Part shown: piece after piece, positions 17,826 through 25,750 of the stretch
How the letters are laid out: each line of letters starts with the position of its first letter
Position numbering within the stretch: position 1 is the stretch's first letter
From: Streptomyces griseoloalbus
GTDB lineage: Bacteria > Actinomycetota > Actinomycetes > Streptomycetales > Streptomycetaceae
DNA: 64,000 bases
NCBI GenBank assembly: GCA_014650015.1
Contig: BMUD01000001.1
Span: 228,197 to 292,196 of the forward strand
Reading direction: 5' to 3'
Notes under the pieces: generated by a model
Told to the model about the DNA's origin: nothing
What the model saw: the letters and a program-made list of their open reading frames with translations, nothing else
The model's database searches: none
Made by a program: the position numbers and the translations under genes

Positions 17826-18794
17826 ATGAGCAGCAACGAGACGCCCCGCGGCCCCGTCGACTCGTCCCGCATCCCGCGCTACGCCGGCCCCGCGACCTTC
17901 GCCCGGCTGCCCCGCCTCGACGAGGTCGGCCGCGCCGATGTCGCCGTCGTGGGCGTGCCGTTCGACTCGGGCGTCTCCTACCGGCCGGGCGCCCGCTTCG
18001 GCGGCAACGCCATCCGTGAGGCGTCCCGGCTGCTGCGCCCCTACAACCCGGCGCAGGACGCCTCGCCGTTCGCCCTCGCCCAGGTCGCGGACGGCGGCGA
18101 CATCGCCGTGAACCCGTTCGACATCAACGAGGCCGTGGAGACGGTCGAGGCCGCCGCCGACGACCTGCTCGGCACCGGCGCCCGCCTCATGACGCTCGGC
18201 GGCGACCACACCATCGCGCTGCCGCTGCTGCGCTCGGTCGCCAAGAAGCACGGCCCGGTCGCCCTGCTCCACTTCGACGCCCACCTCGACACCTGGGACA
18301 CCTACTTCGGCGCCGAGTACACCCACGGCACTCCGTTCCGCCGGGCGGTGGAGGAGGGCATCCTCGACACCTCCGCGCTCTCCCACGTCGGCACCCGCGG
18401 CCCGCTGTACGGCAAGCAGGACCTCACCGACGACGAGAAGATGGGCTTCGGCATCGTCACCTCCGCGGACGTCTACCGCCGGGGCGCCGACGAGGTCGCC
18501 GACCAGCTGCGTCAGCGCATCGGCGACCGCCCGCTGTACATCTCCATCGACATCGACTGCCTGGACCCGGCCCACGCGCCCGGCACCGGCACCCCCGAGG
18601 CCGGCGGCATGACCTCCCGCGAGCTGCTGGAGATCCTGCGCGGGCTGGCCTCCTGCAACCTGGTCTCGGCGGACGTCGTCGAGGTGGCCCCCGCGTACGA
18701 TCACGCCGAGATCACCTCGGTGGCCGCGTCCCACACGGCGTACGAGCTGACCACGATCATGTCCCGTCGGATTGCGGAGGCCCGCGCGAAGTGA
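17826..18794 (+). CDS. speB: Agmatinase-family ureohydrolase
   Basis: Binuclear manganese ureohydrolase that removes urea from a guanidino compound, 322 aa. All metal-binding motifs are intact: [15 protein letters not shown] and [19 protein letters not shown]. This matches agmatinase, but guanidinobutyrase, guanidinopropionase and proclavaminate amidinohydrolase are in the same family, so the substrate is uncertain. The ATG at 17826 has gaagg upstream. The stop overlaps the GTG of the ThDP gene (GTGA), so the two are coupled. It is controlled with the upstream symporter, probably by the divergent PucR protein. Confidence 0.85.
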   Translation: MSSNETPRGPVDSSRIPRYAGPATFARLPRLDEVGRADVAVVGVPFDSGVSYRPGARFGGNAIREASRLLRPYNPAQDASPFALAQVADGGDIAVNPFDINEAVETVEAAADDLLGTGARLMTLGGDHTIALPLLRSVAKKHGPVALLHFDAHLDTWDTYFGAEYTHGTPFRRAVEEGILDTSALSHVGTRGPLYGKQDLTDDEKMGFGIVTSADVYRRGADEVADQLRQRIGDRPLYISIDIDCLDPAHAPGTGTPEAGGMTSRELLEILRGLASCNLVSADVVEVAPAYDHAEITSVAASHTAYELTTIMSRRIAEARAK

Positions 18795-20476
18795 CGCACG
18801 ACCACGACCTGGTGCTCAGCCCGACGCCGGCCCAGACGGAGGCCGCACTGCATCCCCCTCCCGGCCGCAACGGCGGAGACCTGGTCGTGGAGACCCTGGC
18901 CGGGCTCGGCGCGACCACCGTCTTCGGCCTGCCCGGCCAGCACGCCCTCGGCATGTTCGACGCCGTGCGCCGCTCGGACCTGAGGTACATCGGCCTGCGC
19001 GTGGAGAACAACGCCGCCTTCGCGGCGGACGCGTACGGCCGGATCACCGGCGAGGCGGCCCCGCTGCTGCTGTCGACGGGCCCGGGAGCGCTGACGTCCC
19101 TGGCCGCGCTCCAGGAGGCGGCGGCGGCTTCGGCGCCCGTGCTGGCGATCGGCAGCCAGGTCCCGACGGCCGGGCTGGGCGGCGGCCGCCACGGCTACCT
19201 CCACGAACTCCCCGACCAGTCGGCCGCGTTCCGTGGTGTGGTGAAGTCCGTCCACACCGTGCGCACGGCGTCCCAGATCCCGTCGGCGATCGCGGCGGCC
19301 TGGAAGTCGGCGCTGACCGTTCCGCACGGACCGGTCTGGGTGGAGATCCCGCAGGACGTGCTGCTCGCGGAGACGGTCCTGCCGGTGGTGACGGCGATGG
19401 ACGCCACCCCGGACGAGCTGCCCCCGCGCCCCGAGCTGACGGCGCTCGCCGCCCACCTGCTGTCGAATGCCGTCCGTCCGGCGATCATCGCCGGCGGGGG
19501 AGTGGTCCGCTCGGACGCCTCCGGCAAGCTGAAGCAGCTCGCCGAACGGCTCCAGGCGCCGGTCGTCACCACCCCGGGCGGTAAGGGCGCCTTCCCCTGG
19601 ACGCACCCGCTGTCGCTCCAGTCCTGGCTGGAGGACCGCCACACGACCGACTTCCTGGAGGACGCGGACGTCCTGCTGGTCGTCGGCTCCGGTCTCGGTG
19701 AACTCTCCTCGAACTACCACACGTTCAAGCCCCGCGGCCGGGTCGTCCAGATCGAGGCCGACCTCGGCAAGCTGGAGTCCAACCACCCGGGCCTGGGCAT
19801 CCACGCCGACGCGCGCCTCGCCCTCCAGGCGCTGCTGGAGACGGTGGAGCCGCGCGCGGACGCGACGGCCGCGGAGCGCGTGCGCACGGTGCTGGCGAAG
19901 GTGGCCGGCCGTATCGCCGCCCAGGAACTCACCCTGGAACAGCAGGTCCTGACGGCGGTCCGCAGGGCCCTCCCCACGGACTCGCCGTCCTTCTGGGACA
20001 TGACGATCCTGGCCTACTGGGCCTGGTCCGCCTTCGACGCCAAGGGCCCCAACCATCTGCACTCCGCGCAGGGAGCGGGCGGTCTCGGCTACGGCTTCCC
20101 GGCCGCCCTCGGCGCGGCGGTCGCCGACCCCACCCGCCCGGTGCTCGCGGTGTCCGGGGACGGCGGTGCCCTGTACTCCGTCGCCGAACTGGCCACGGCC
20201 CGCCAGTACGACCTCGACGTCACCTGGCTCATCGTCGACGACGGCGGTTACGGCATCCTGCGCGAGTACATGACCGACGCCTTCGGTGAGACCACGGCGA
20301 CGGAGCTGACGCGCCCCGACTTCGTGGCGCTCGCCGAGTCGTTCGGCGTGCCGGGGATCCGTACGACGCCCGAGACCCTGGAGGCCGACCTCGCCGAGGC
20401 ACTGTCGGCGCCCGGACCCCGGGTGGTGGTGCTCCCCGCGGTGCTGCGGATGTTCGCGCCGACGCACCTGGGCTGA
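18791..20476 (+). CDS. Thiamine-diphosphate-dependent enzyme of the acetolactate synthase type
   Basis: 561-aa three-domain ThDP enzyme. The N-terminal PYR domain has the cofactor-activating Glu in [10 protein letters not shown] (near residue 72). The C-terminal domain has the ThDP/Mg motif GDGGALYS...DDGGYG. The middle domain is truncated-free. It starts with a GTG overlapping the agmatinase stop. It is not a recognisable housekeeping acetolactate synthase: no small subunit is adjacent. The pairing of a ThDP enzyme with a ureohydrolase recalls ceaS/pah of clavulanate biosynthesis, but no beta-lactam synthetase is nearby. A decarboxylase or carboligase acting on the keto acid from a guanidino compound is a reasonable guess. 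Confidence 0.75.
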   Translation: MTHDHDLVLSPTPAQTEAALHPPPGRNGGDLVVETLAGLGATTVFGLPGQHALGMFDAVRRSDLRYIGLRVENNAAFAADAYGRITGEAAPLLLSTGPGALTSLAALQEAAAASAPVLAIGSQVPTAGLGGGRHGYLHELPDQSAAFRGVVKSVHTVRTASQIPSAIAAAWKSALTVPHGPVWVEIPQDVLLAETVLPVVTAMDATPDELPPRPELTALAAHLLSNAVRPAIIAGGGVVRSDASGKLKQLAERLQAPVVTTPGGKGAFPWTHPLSLQSWLEDRHTTDFLEDADVLLVVGSGLGELSSNYHTFKPRGRVVQIEADLGKLESNHPGLGIHADARLALQALLETVEPRADATAAERVRTVLAKVAGRIAAQELTLEQQVLTAVRRALPTDSPSFWDMTILAYWAWSAFDAKGPNHLHSAQGAGGLGYGFPAALGAAVADPTRPVLAVSGDGGALYSVAELATARQYDLDVTWLIVDDGGYGILREYMTDAFGETTATELTRPDFVALAESFGVPGIRTTPETLEADLAEALSAPGPRVVVLPAVLRMFAPTHLG

Positions 20477-20501
20477 TGACGCCGGCCCGACCACACCGGG
20501 G

Positions 20502-20757
20502 CCGGGCTGCGTGTGCCGACTTCCGTGTGCCGGGTTGGGTGGGCCGGGCTGCGTGTGCCGACTTCCGTGTGCCGGGTTGGGTGGGCCGGGTTCCGCGGGC
20601 CGACCTCCGCGTGCCGGGTTTCGGTGGACCGGGCTCCGCGGGCCGACTGCCGTGTGCCGGGTTGGGTGGGCCGGGTTCCGCGGGCCGACCTCCGCGTGCC
20701 GGGTTTCGGTGGACCGGGCTCCGCGGGCCGGGCTTCGGTGGGGCGGGTTCGGTGGGT
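20502..20757. repeat. Minisatellite of about 42-bp units
   Basis: Six head-to-tail units start at 20502, 20544, 20586, 20629, 20671 and 20714; the last is partial and diverged. The first two are identical, and units 3 and 5 are nearly identical. Units are 42 or 43 bp, built on ccgggctccgcgggccgac and ccgtgtgccgggttgggtggg blocks. The array fills the interval between the convergent ThDP gene and the I36 inhibitor gene and abuts the stop codon of the latter. Open frames across it reflect composition, not coding. Confidence 0.9.
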
Positions 20758-21113
20758 CAGCAGCCGCCTGGGCCCACTCCGTCGATTCGCCCGCCGAAGT
20801 CGCCGAGGTAGCGGGAGCGCCAGTCGCCGTTGAAGACGTTCCGCTTCTCGACCGGCTGCCAGTTCACGAAGCAGGCCCGGGTGCTCGCCACGAACGAGCC
20901 GACGTGGTCGTGGAGGCGGGGCGGCATGTCGCGGTAGCCGCTGCGCGCGGTCCACTCCCAGTAGTCGCCGTCGAAGCCCTCGCCGCTCCAGAAGCACACC
21001 GATCCGTCGGGACAGGCGGGGGGTGCGGCCGGGGCGGCGGACGCCGTGTGGGCGGGCAGCGCGAGCGCGGTCAGGGCGAGGACGGCGGCGAGGGACCAGG
21101 AACGAGTCTTCAC
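20757..21113 (-). CDS. Secreted peptidase inhibitor family I36 protein
   Basis: Small secreted protein, 118 aa from a GTG at 21113 with ggag 6-7 nt upstream. It has a signal peptide with the hydrophobic stretch LAAVLALTALALPAHTASA and a likely cut after ASA. The mature part begins with the cysteine motif CPDGSVCFWSG and continues with aromatic-rich YWEWTARSGYRDMP, as in I36 (SMI-like, gamma-crystallin fold) metalloprotease inhibitors. The stop codon touches the end of the 42-bp minisatellite. The protease target is unknown. Confidence 0.75.
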   Translation of the reverse strand: MKTRSWSLAAVLALTALALPAHTASAAPAAPPACPDGSVCFWSGEGFDGDYWEWTARSGYRDMPPRLHDHVGSFVASTRACFVNWQPVEKRNVFNGDWRSRYLGDFGGRIDGVGPGGC

Positions 21114-21142
21114 GGCACTCTCCAGTAAGGCGGCGTGGAGGC

Positions 21143-21179
21143 ATGGAATCGCCCCGGCGGACGTGCCGGGGCGCTTTCC
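21143..21179. other. Strong hairpin upstream of the I36 gene
   Basis: Perfect 9-bp stem cgccccggc (21150-21158) / gccggggcg (21165-21173) with a 6-nt loop, flanked by an outer atggaa/ttccat pair. It lies 30-66 bp upstream of the I36 start, so it may be a 5' UTR structure. A terminator left by a lost gene is the alternative. Confidence 0.55.
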
Positions 21180-21407
21180 ATGGTTGCGGCGGGGCGGGGC
21201 CGATCGGTGCGGCCCACCGTCCACACCACCTGATGGAGCGAACCGGAGGCTCGGCGGGGGTGCTTCCCGCGAGCGGCGGGCGCCGCACGCGGGGCGTGCG
21301 GGTCCGGAGCACCGGCGCCCGGAGCCTCGGCCAACGGGTTGCGGTCGGGCCTGCGGACGACGTAAGTGACATTGTTGCGACGCTCACGGAAGTGACGAAG
21401 GAGTCTC

Positions 21408-21917
21408 GTGCCAGACCTGTCCATACGCCCCGCGGGCCCTGCCGACCGTCCCGTGGTGGAGCGGCTGTGGCTGATGTTCCGCCATGACATGTCGGAGTTC
21501 CAGGACGTGCTGCCCCACGCCGACGGGACCTTCCGCACCGATCGGCTCCACATGGCGTTCACCGAGCCCGGCTGGGCGCCTTACCTCGTCGTGATGGGGG
21601 ACAGTCCCGTCGGTTTCGTGTTCGTCCGTGGCCTCAACGGCCCCGCCCGCGTGATGAACAGCTTCTTCGTGGTGCGCGGCGCGCGGCGGACGGGGATCGG
21701 GCTGCGTGTTGTTCGGGAGGTCGTGGCCAGGCACCCGGGTGCGTGGGACATCGCCTTCCAGGATGCCAATACGGTCGCGGTGCGCTTCTGGCGTCGCGCC
21801 GCCACGGCGATCGCCGGCGAGGCGTGGACAGAGGAACGCAGAGAGGTGCCGAACCGGCCGGACCTGCCTCCCGATGTCTGGATCTCGTTCAACACCCTTG
21901 CGGAGTCCAGGGGATGA
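21408..21917 (+). CDS. GNAT-family N-acetyltransferase
   Basis: 169-aa acetyltransferase of unknown substrate. NSFFVVRGARRTGIGLRVVREV is the acetyl-CoA-binding motif A. The GTG at 21408 is preceded by aaggag 7 nt upstream. The 3' end overlaps the convergent TetR-like gene by 29 bp. Upstream lie the hairpin described above and about 220 bp without a gene. Confidence 0.82.
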   Translation: MPDLSIRPAGPADRPVVERLWLMFRHDMSEFQDVLPHADGTFRTDRLHMAFTEPGWAPYLVVMGDSPVGFVFVRGLNGPARVMNSFFVVRGARRTGIGLRVVREVVARHPGAWDIAFQDANTVAVRFWRRAATAIAGEAWTEERREVPNRPDLPPDVWISFNTLAESRG

Positions 21918-22500
21918 GCAGGTCGCGGAGCAGCTCGGCGAAGGCGTTGTCCAGTGTGTCCTCCCGGGCTGCGTCGCCGACGGCTTCGGGGCAGAGGGCG
22001 GCGGGCCGGGCGATCCACAGGATCTTCCAGGGACGGGAGCCCAGCCGGGGGTCGCCCCAGATGCCGCCGTTCCGGCAGAGGGGGTGCAGCACGTCGCTGA
22101 TGCGTTCCATGGCGGTCTGCAGCAGCGGGCCCTCGGTCGCCGTGTACGCCGCCGAGAAGGTCCTGGGGGAGGTCCGTGCGACGGCGGCCGTGGTCGGGTG
22201 ACGGCGAACGACCCGCACGACTTCCGTCAGATGCGCGGTGATTCCGGGGACGGTGCCATCACTCGGGCAGGCGCGGTCCGCCGTGTCGAAGGCCTGCGCC
22301 AGCTCCGTCCGCAGCGCGCGCAGGTGCAGGGCGGAGGCCGATTTCCAGTTGGCGTACAGGAAGTTGCGCGTGATTCCGCAGCTACGGGCGATGGCGGTCA
22401 GGGACACGTCCAGGCCGCCGGTCCGCATGAGGGTGCGCACGGTGCTGATCACGTGCCCCGTGCTGTAGGGGTTGTGGTCGTAGGCGAATCGGGAGCTCAT
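21889..22500 (-). CDS. TetR-like transcriptional regulator
   Basis: 203-aa regulator. The N-terminal helix-turn-helix reads LDVSLTAIARSCGITRNFLYANWKS (residues about 30-55). The C-terminal domain is unassigned. The start at 22500 (MSSRFAYDHNPYSTG) has a weak purine-rich site. It overlaps the end of the acetyltransferase gene tail to tail. No obvious target gene is nearby. Confidence 0.72.
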   Translation of the reverse strand: MSSRFAYDHNPYSTGHVISTVRTLMRTGGLDVSLTAIARSCGITRNFLYANWKSASALHLRALRTELAQAFDTADRACPSDGTVPGITAHLTEVVRVVRRHPTTAAVARTSPRTFSAAYTATEGPLLQTAMERISDVLHPLCRNGGIWGDPRLGSRPWKILWIARPAALCPEAVGDAAREDTLDNAFAELLRDLLIPWTPQGC

Positions 22501-22617
22501 GGGGGACACCCTCTTGGAAAAGGGTGAGCAGGGGGCGGGCCAACGCCCGTGGGCCACTCAGATGAGCGACGTCTGGACGGTGAGGGTGGGGGTGTTCACG
22601 TTTTTCGGGTGAGAGGG

Positions 22618-22821
22618 TCAGTCCTTGAGGGCGGCGATGAACGACGTCCAGCCCACGACCGAGAACACCACCGCCGGCCCGTCCACCACCTTCGAATCCC
22701 GAACGGCCACACCGGTACGGTCGTCGACCACTTCGAGGCAGCTCCCTGCTTCGTTTCCGCTGTACGACGACTTACGCCAACCGCTGAGCGTTGCGGTGTC
22801 GGCTATGGCCCGGTCAGTCAT
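22618..22821 (-). CDS. DUF397 small protein, partner of the XRE regulator
   Basis: 67-aa protein with the family pattern WRKSSYSGNEAGSCLEV...VRDSK. DUF397 proteins are the usual partners of XRE/DUF5753 regulators in Streptomyces (WhiJ and BldB-associated systems). The ATG at 22821 overlaps the end of the XRE gene by 8 bp, so the two are translationally coupled. An alternative ATG lies at 22830. Confidence 0.85.
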   Translation of the reverse strand: MTDRAIADTATLSGWRKSSYSGNEAGSCLEVVDDRTGVAVRDSKVVDGPAVVFSVVGWTSFIAALKD

Positions 22822-23608
22822 CGTTCGCATAGTCCTTCGCTGTGGCCTTCATGACGGCAAGCGACTCGCGTAGCGGGAGCGCGTCGCTCAGTGCGAGATG
22901 GTAGGCGCCCTGCAACTGTTCGACGACTGCCGGGGCGTCATGAATCTTGGCCACCCGCACACCCTCGGAGTAGGCCACCGGGGGTTGGTCCTCGAACCAC
23001 ATCAGGCTCAGCATGCCCTGCATGACGGGGTAGGCACCCGTCCCACGAGGCATGACATGAACGCGGATCCGGCCTCGCTCGACCAGCTGCACAAGGTGCA
23101 TGAGCTGCTCCGTCATGACATCGGGGCCGCCCACCGGGCGGTGCAGCAGGCCTTCGTCCAGCAGGGCCCAAAAGACGGGTGTGGTGGGATCGTCGAGGAT
23201 CTTCGCCCGCTCAAGGCGTGTGACGAGGCGCTTGTCACGCTCTCCGTCACTCAGGGGAGGGAACGTCGTGCCGAGGACAGCGCGCGCGTACCTCTCCGTC
23301 TGCAGGACTCCCGGGACGAACGTCACTGCGGACTCCCTGATCATCACCGCCTGCTGTTCGAGCAGCCGCGCGGCCTCGAAGTAGTCGGCGACGGCGGCGT
23401 GCTGCTCCGGCAGGAAACTGCTCAGGACGTTCCCCGTGTTCAGCGCCGCATCCAGCCGGCGTGCGTCCTCGTGCGACGGCACCCGGCGGCCCGCCTCGAT
23501 GTGGGCGATGTGCGAACGCGTCATGATCGCCGTGTCGGCCAACTGCTGCTGGGTCAGGCCCGCGGACTCGCGCCGCTCCTTGAGCCAGTCCCCGTAGATG
23601 CTGCTCAT
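22814..23608 (-). CDS. XRE-type helix-turn-helix regulator with DUF5753 domain
   Basis: 264 aa. The N-terminal XRE domain (about residues 8-65) contains LTQQQLADTAIMTRSHIAHIEAGRR. The C-terminal DUF5753 region contains RIRVHVMPRGTGAYPVMQGMLSLM, typical of the actinobacterial family. It is paired with the downstream DUF397 gene, and divergent from a small two-gene operon that contains the minisatellite. Such sets act in development and antibiotic control, but the target here is unknown. Confidence 0.87.
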   Translation of the reverse strand: MSSIYGDWLKERRESAGLTQQQLADTAIMTRSHIAHIEAGRRVPSHEDARRLDAALNTGNVLSSFLPEQHAAVADYFEAARLLEQQAVMIRESAVTFVPGVLQTERYARAVLGTTFPPLSDGERDKRLVTRLERAKILDDPTTPVFWALLDEGLLHRPVGGPDVMTEQLMHLVQLVERGRIRVHVMPRGTGAYPVMQGMLSLMWFEDQPPVAYSEGVRVAKIHDAPAVVEQLQGAYHLALSDALPLRESLAVMKATAKDYANDD

Positions 23609-23773
23609 CGCGTCAACACCCCTTGTGACGAAGGCCTTGTCACCAGTTCCCCTCTGGCGAGCCTAGCCGCACCCGTCTCACACTGTGAGCAGATGACTAC
23701 ACAAGGCGATGCCCCCGTGGTCGTGGGACCGGTTCGGGGGCATGCTCATCAACGAATCCCAGGAGCCGACGAC

Positions 23774-24484
23774 ATGAACGACCGCCTCGCCCGCCTTGCC
23801 GGGCCCCTGCCGCCCGACATGGGCAGGCACCGGCGCGCCGCCTCCGCGCCCCTCCCACAGTTGGTCGTGCCAGGGTGCCAGGGTGCCAGGGTGCCGGGGT
23901 GCCGGGGTGCCGGGGTGTCGGCGTGCCGGGGTGTCGGGGTGTCGGGGTGTCGGGGTGTCGGGGTGGCTGGGTGTCGGGGTGCCGGGTGTCGAGTGCCGGG
24001 CGTCGAGGTGTCGGGGTGCCGGACGGTGAGGTGTCGGGTGTCGCGGTGCCAGGTGTCGCGGTGCCGGGCGTCGGGGTGGCCGGGTGTCGAGGTGCCGGGC
24101 GTCGGGGTGGCCGGGTGTCGAGGTGCCGGGCGTCGAGGTGTCGCGGTGCCGGGCGTCGGGGTGGCCGGGTGTCGGGGTGCCGGACGGCGAGGTGCCGGGC
24201 GTCGAGGTGTCGCGGTGCCGGGCGTCGGGGTGCCGGATGGCGAGGTGCCGGGTGCCGGGATGCCGGGTGCTGGGATGCCGGCCGCCCGGGTGCCGGCCGC
24301 CGGGCGGGCGGGCGCCCGCCACCTCCGCGGCGAGGACTCCGCCCTCGTCCGCCCCCGCGTCCTCGCCCACGAGCGCGGGGAAGACGCCGGGCGGGCGCGC
24401 GCCCGGCGTCGCGCGCTGTGGTGCGCCGTGCACGGCATCGGCGTCGGGCCGCGGATCATCCACGGCGTGGAGGTGACGGCATGA
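23774..24484 (+). CDS. Small Streptomyces protein disrupted in frame by a minisatellite
   Basis: 236 aa. The first about 32 residues (MNDRLARLAGPLPPDMGRH) and the last about 55 (GEDSALVRPRVLAHERGEDAGRARARRRALWCAVHGIGVGPRIIHGVEV) look like a normal small protein often found beside XRE/DUF397 genes. Between them about 145 residues are degenerate GCRGVGVP-type repeats made by 8-bp DNA units. Start and end are in one frame with no stop. The ribosome-binding site aggag is 9 nt before the ATG. The stop overlaps the next ATG (ATGA). Gain or loss of repeat units not divisible by three would shift the frame. Function unknown. Confidence 0.6.
   Translation: MNDRLARLAGPLPPDMGRHRRAASAPLPQLVVPGCQGARVPGCRGAGVSACRGVGVSGCRGVGVAGCRGAGCRVPGVEVSGCRTVRCRVSRCQVSRCRASGWPGVEVPGVGVAGCRGAGRRGVAVPGVGVAGCRGAGRRGAGRRGVAVPGVGVPDGEVPGAGMPGAGMPAARVPAAGRAGARHLRGEDSALVRPRVLAHERGEDAGRARARRRALWCAVHGIGVGPRIIHGVEVTA
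23867..24310. repeat. Degenerate 8-bp minisatellite inside a coding region
   Basis: About 440 bp of imperfect ggtgccgg / ggtgtcgg octamers, with higher-order 30-bp blocks that recur (24,070-24,190). All three forward frames are open across most of the array. The 5' part is the most regular and the 3' part more diverged. Confidence 0.9.
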
Positions 24485-24804
24485 CGCACGCGGACCGCGA
24501 CCGCGAACCGCGCCTCCTGCCCTGGACGGGGGCGGACGGCAAGCCCTGTTACCTCGTCACGGACGGAACGGGATACCTCTCGCGCCGCGCCGACACCGTC
24601 GAGGACACCCAACTCGCCATGGCCGACGAGCTCCTCGGCCACGCTGCGGACCTGCTCGCCGACCGCCGCGTGACCGAGGACCAGCTCCGGTTCCTGCTCG
24701 CACGCATGCGCGAGTCGCTCACCGACGTGTGCCGGATCGCCGAGAGCCGGGGCGCCCGTCTGGCGGCTACCAGATCGACTCGACCCACTCCGGGTGGTCG
24801 ATGA
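24481..24804 (+). CDS. Hypothetical protein, 107 aa
   Basis: Begins MTHADRDREPRLLPWTGADGKPCYL, then a helical region TVEDTQLAMADELLGHAADLLADRRV. No known domain or signal is seen. The ATG overlaps the stop of the minisatellite gene, so the two are probably co-translated. The last 38 bp overlap the convergent endonuclease gene. Similar small proteins commonly accompany XRE/DUF397 regulators in Streptomyces. Confidence 0.7.
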   Translation: MTHADRDREPRLLPWTGADGKPCYLVTDGTGYLSRRADTVEDTQLAMADELLGHAADLLADRRVTEDQLRFLLARMRESLTDVCRIAESRGARLAATRSTRPTPGGR

Positions 24805-25609
24805 ACGGGTTGCGGTTGTGCTGGTAGGAGTCGTAGATGACCTCGTTGCGGCGCTCCTCGAAGGCGCTCGGCGGATCCTGCTGGTGCCACTGCTTCAGGA
24901 CCGAGAGGCGGCCGTGGTACGGGTCGCTGCCGTTGGTGACGGAGTCGTTGGGCTCCAGGTCGGGCCAGCCGTCGGTGCCCTCGTAGCGGACCGCCATGTA
25001 GAGGATCATGCGGGCCACGTCGCCCTTGACGGCGGCGCGGGGCTCGAAGGAGTTCGAATCGGTCAGGCTGCCGCCGCTGTTGGTGAACGAGCTGCCGCCG
25101 TTGTCGAAGTCCTTGTTCCCGCGGATGGAGTTGACCTGGACGTCCTCGGGGCGCAGGTGGTGCAGGTCGGTGCCGGGCCCGGTGGACGTGCCGAAGTCGC
25201 CGTGGGACTTGGCCCACACGTGCTCGCGGTTCCAGTCACCCGTGTCACCGCCGTTGAGGGACTTGCTGCGGGAGAGGCCCGAGTACAGCAGGACCACGTT
25301 GTTGCTGTTGTTCGGGTCCTGGTCGGTGACCTTCAGGGCGTCCCAGACGGCCGAGTACGAGATCTTCGTCTGGTCGCTGATGATCGTGTGCAGGGAGTCC
25401 TTCAGCGCCGTGCCGGACTTGCCGACGGCGTCGGCGTAGTACGTGTCGTCGTACGCGGTGGTCATGGCCCCGGCGGTGGTCGCGGCCCCTGCGGTGGTCG
25501 CGGCCCCGGCGGAGGGCGCGGTCAGTGCGGGGACGGCGAGACCCACCAGCATGGCCGAGGTGGCCAGGGCGAGGGTCTTCCAACGGCGGCGTATGTGTGT
25601 CACGGGCAT
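24767..25609 (-). CDS. Secreted endonuclease I (NucM/EndA-like)
   Basis: Extracellular nonspecific nuclease, 280 aa. The N-terminal signal peptide is basic (HIRRRWKTLALA) then hydrophobic, ending near the GAATT repeats. The catalytic beta-beta-alpha-metal region reads DWNREHVWAKSHG and DLHHLRPEDVQVNSIRGNKDFD, the endonuclease I hallmark. A short ATTAGA repeat lies at residues about 36-48, after the signal. Likely role: DNA scavenging or remodelling outside the cell. The ribosome-binding site before the ATG is weak, and a GTG start 6 nt downstream is possible. Confidence 0.88.
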   Translation of the reverse strand: MPVTHIRRRWKTLALATSAMLVGLAVPALTAPSAGAATTAGAATTAGAMTTAYDDTYYADAVGKSGTALKDSLHTIISDQTKISYSAVWDALKVTDQDPNNSNNVVLLYSGLSRSKSLNGGDTGDWNREHVWAKSHGDFGTSTGPGTDLHHLRPEDVQVNSIRGNKDFDNGGSSFTNSGGSLTDSNSFEPRAAVKGDVARMILYMAVRYEGTDGWPDLEPNDSVTNGSDPYHGRLSVLKQWHQQDPPSAFEERRNEVIYDSYQHNRNPFIDHPEWVESIW

Positions 25610-25750
25610 GTGGGGACGTCCGATCTACGCGGGTTGATTGGCCGATGGGAAGCGTGACATGGACATGTATTCATGAGGGTGAAGACGAGGTGTCGGTCAT
25701 GTGTCGGTCCGTGGTGAGAGGTCGTCACCCGGCCGTCCTACGGTGCGGGC

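Noticed and set aside
20248-21387. Large minus-strand open frame across the 42-bp repeat
   Set aside because: It is made of repeat-encoded Pro/Arg/Thr and antisense sequence of the ThDP and I36 genes; no start site or domain.
20502-24310. CRISPR array
   Set aside because: The repeats are contiguous minisatellite units with no spacers, and no cas genes are present.
23678-24642. Minus-strand open frames across the octamer array
   Set aside because: The array has no stops in any frame. The forward frame is the one joining conserved-looking ends with a ribosome-binding site.
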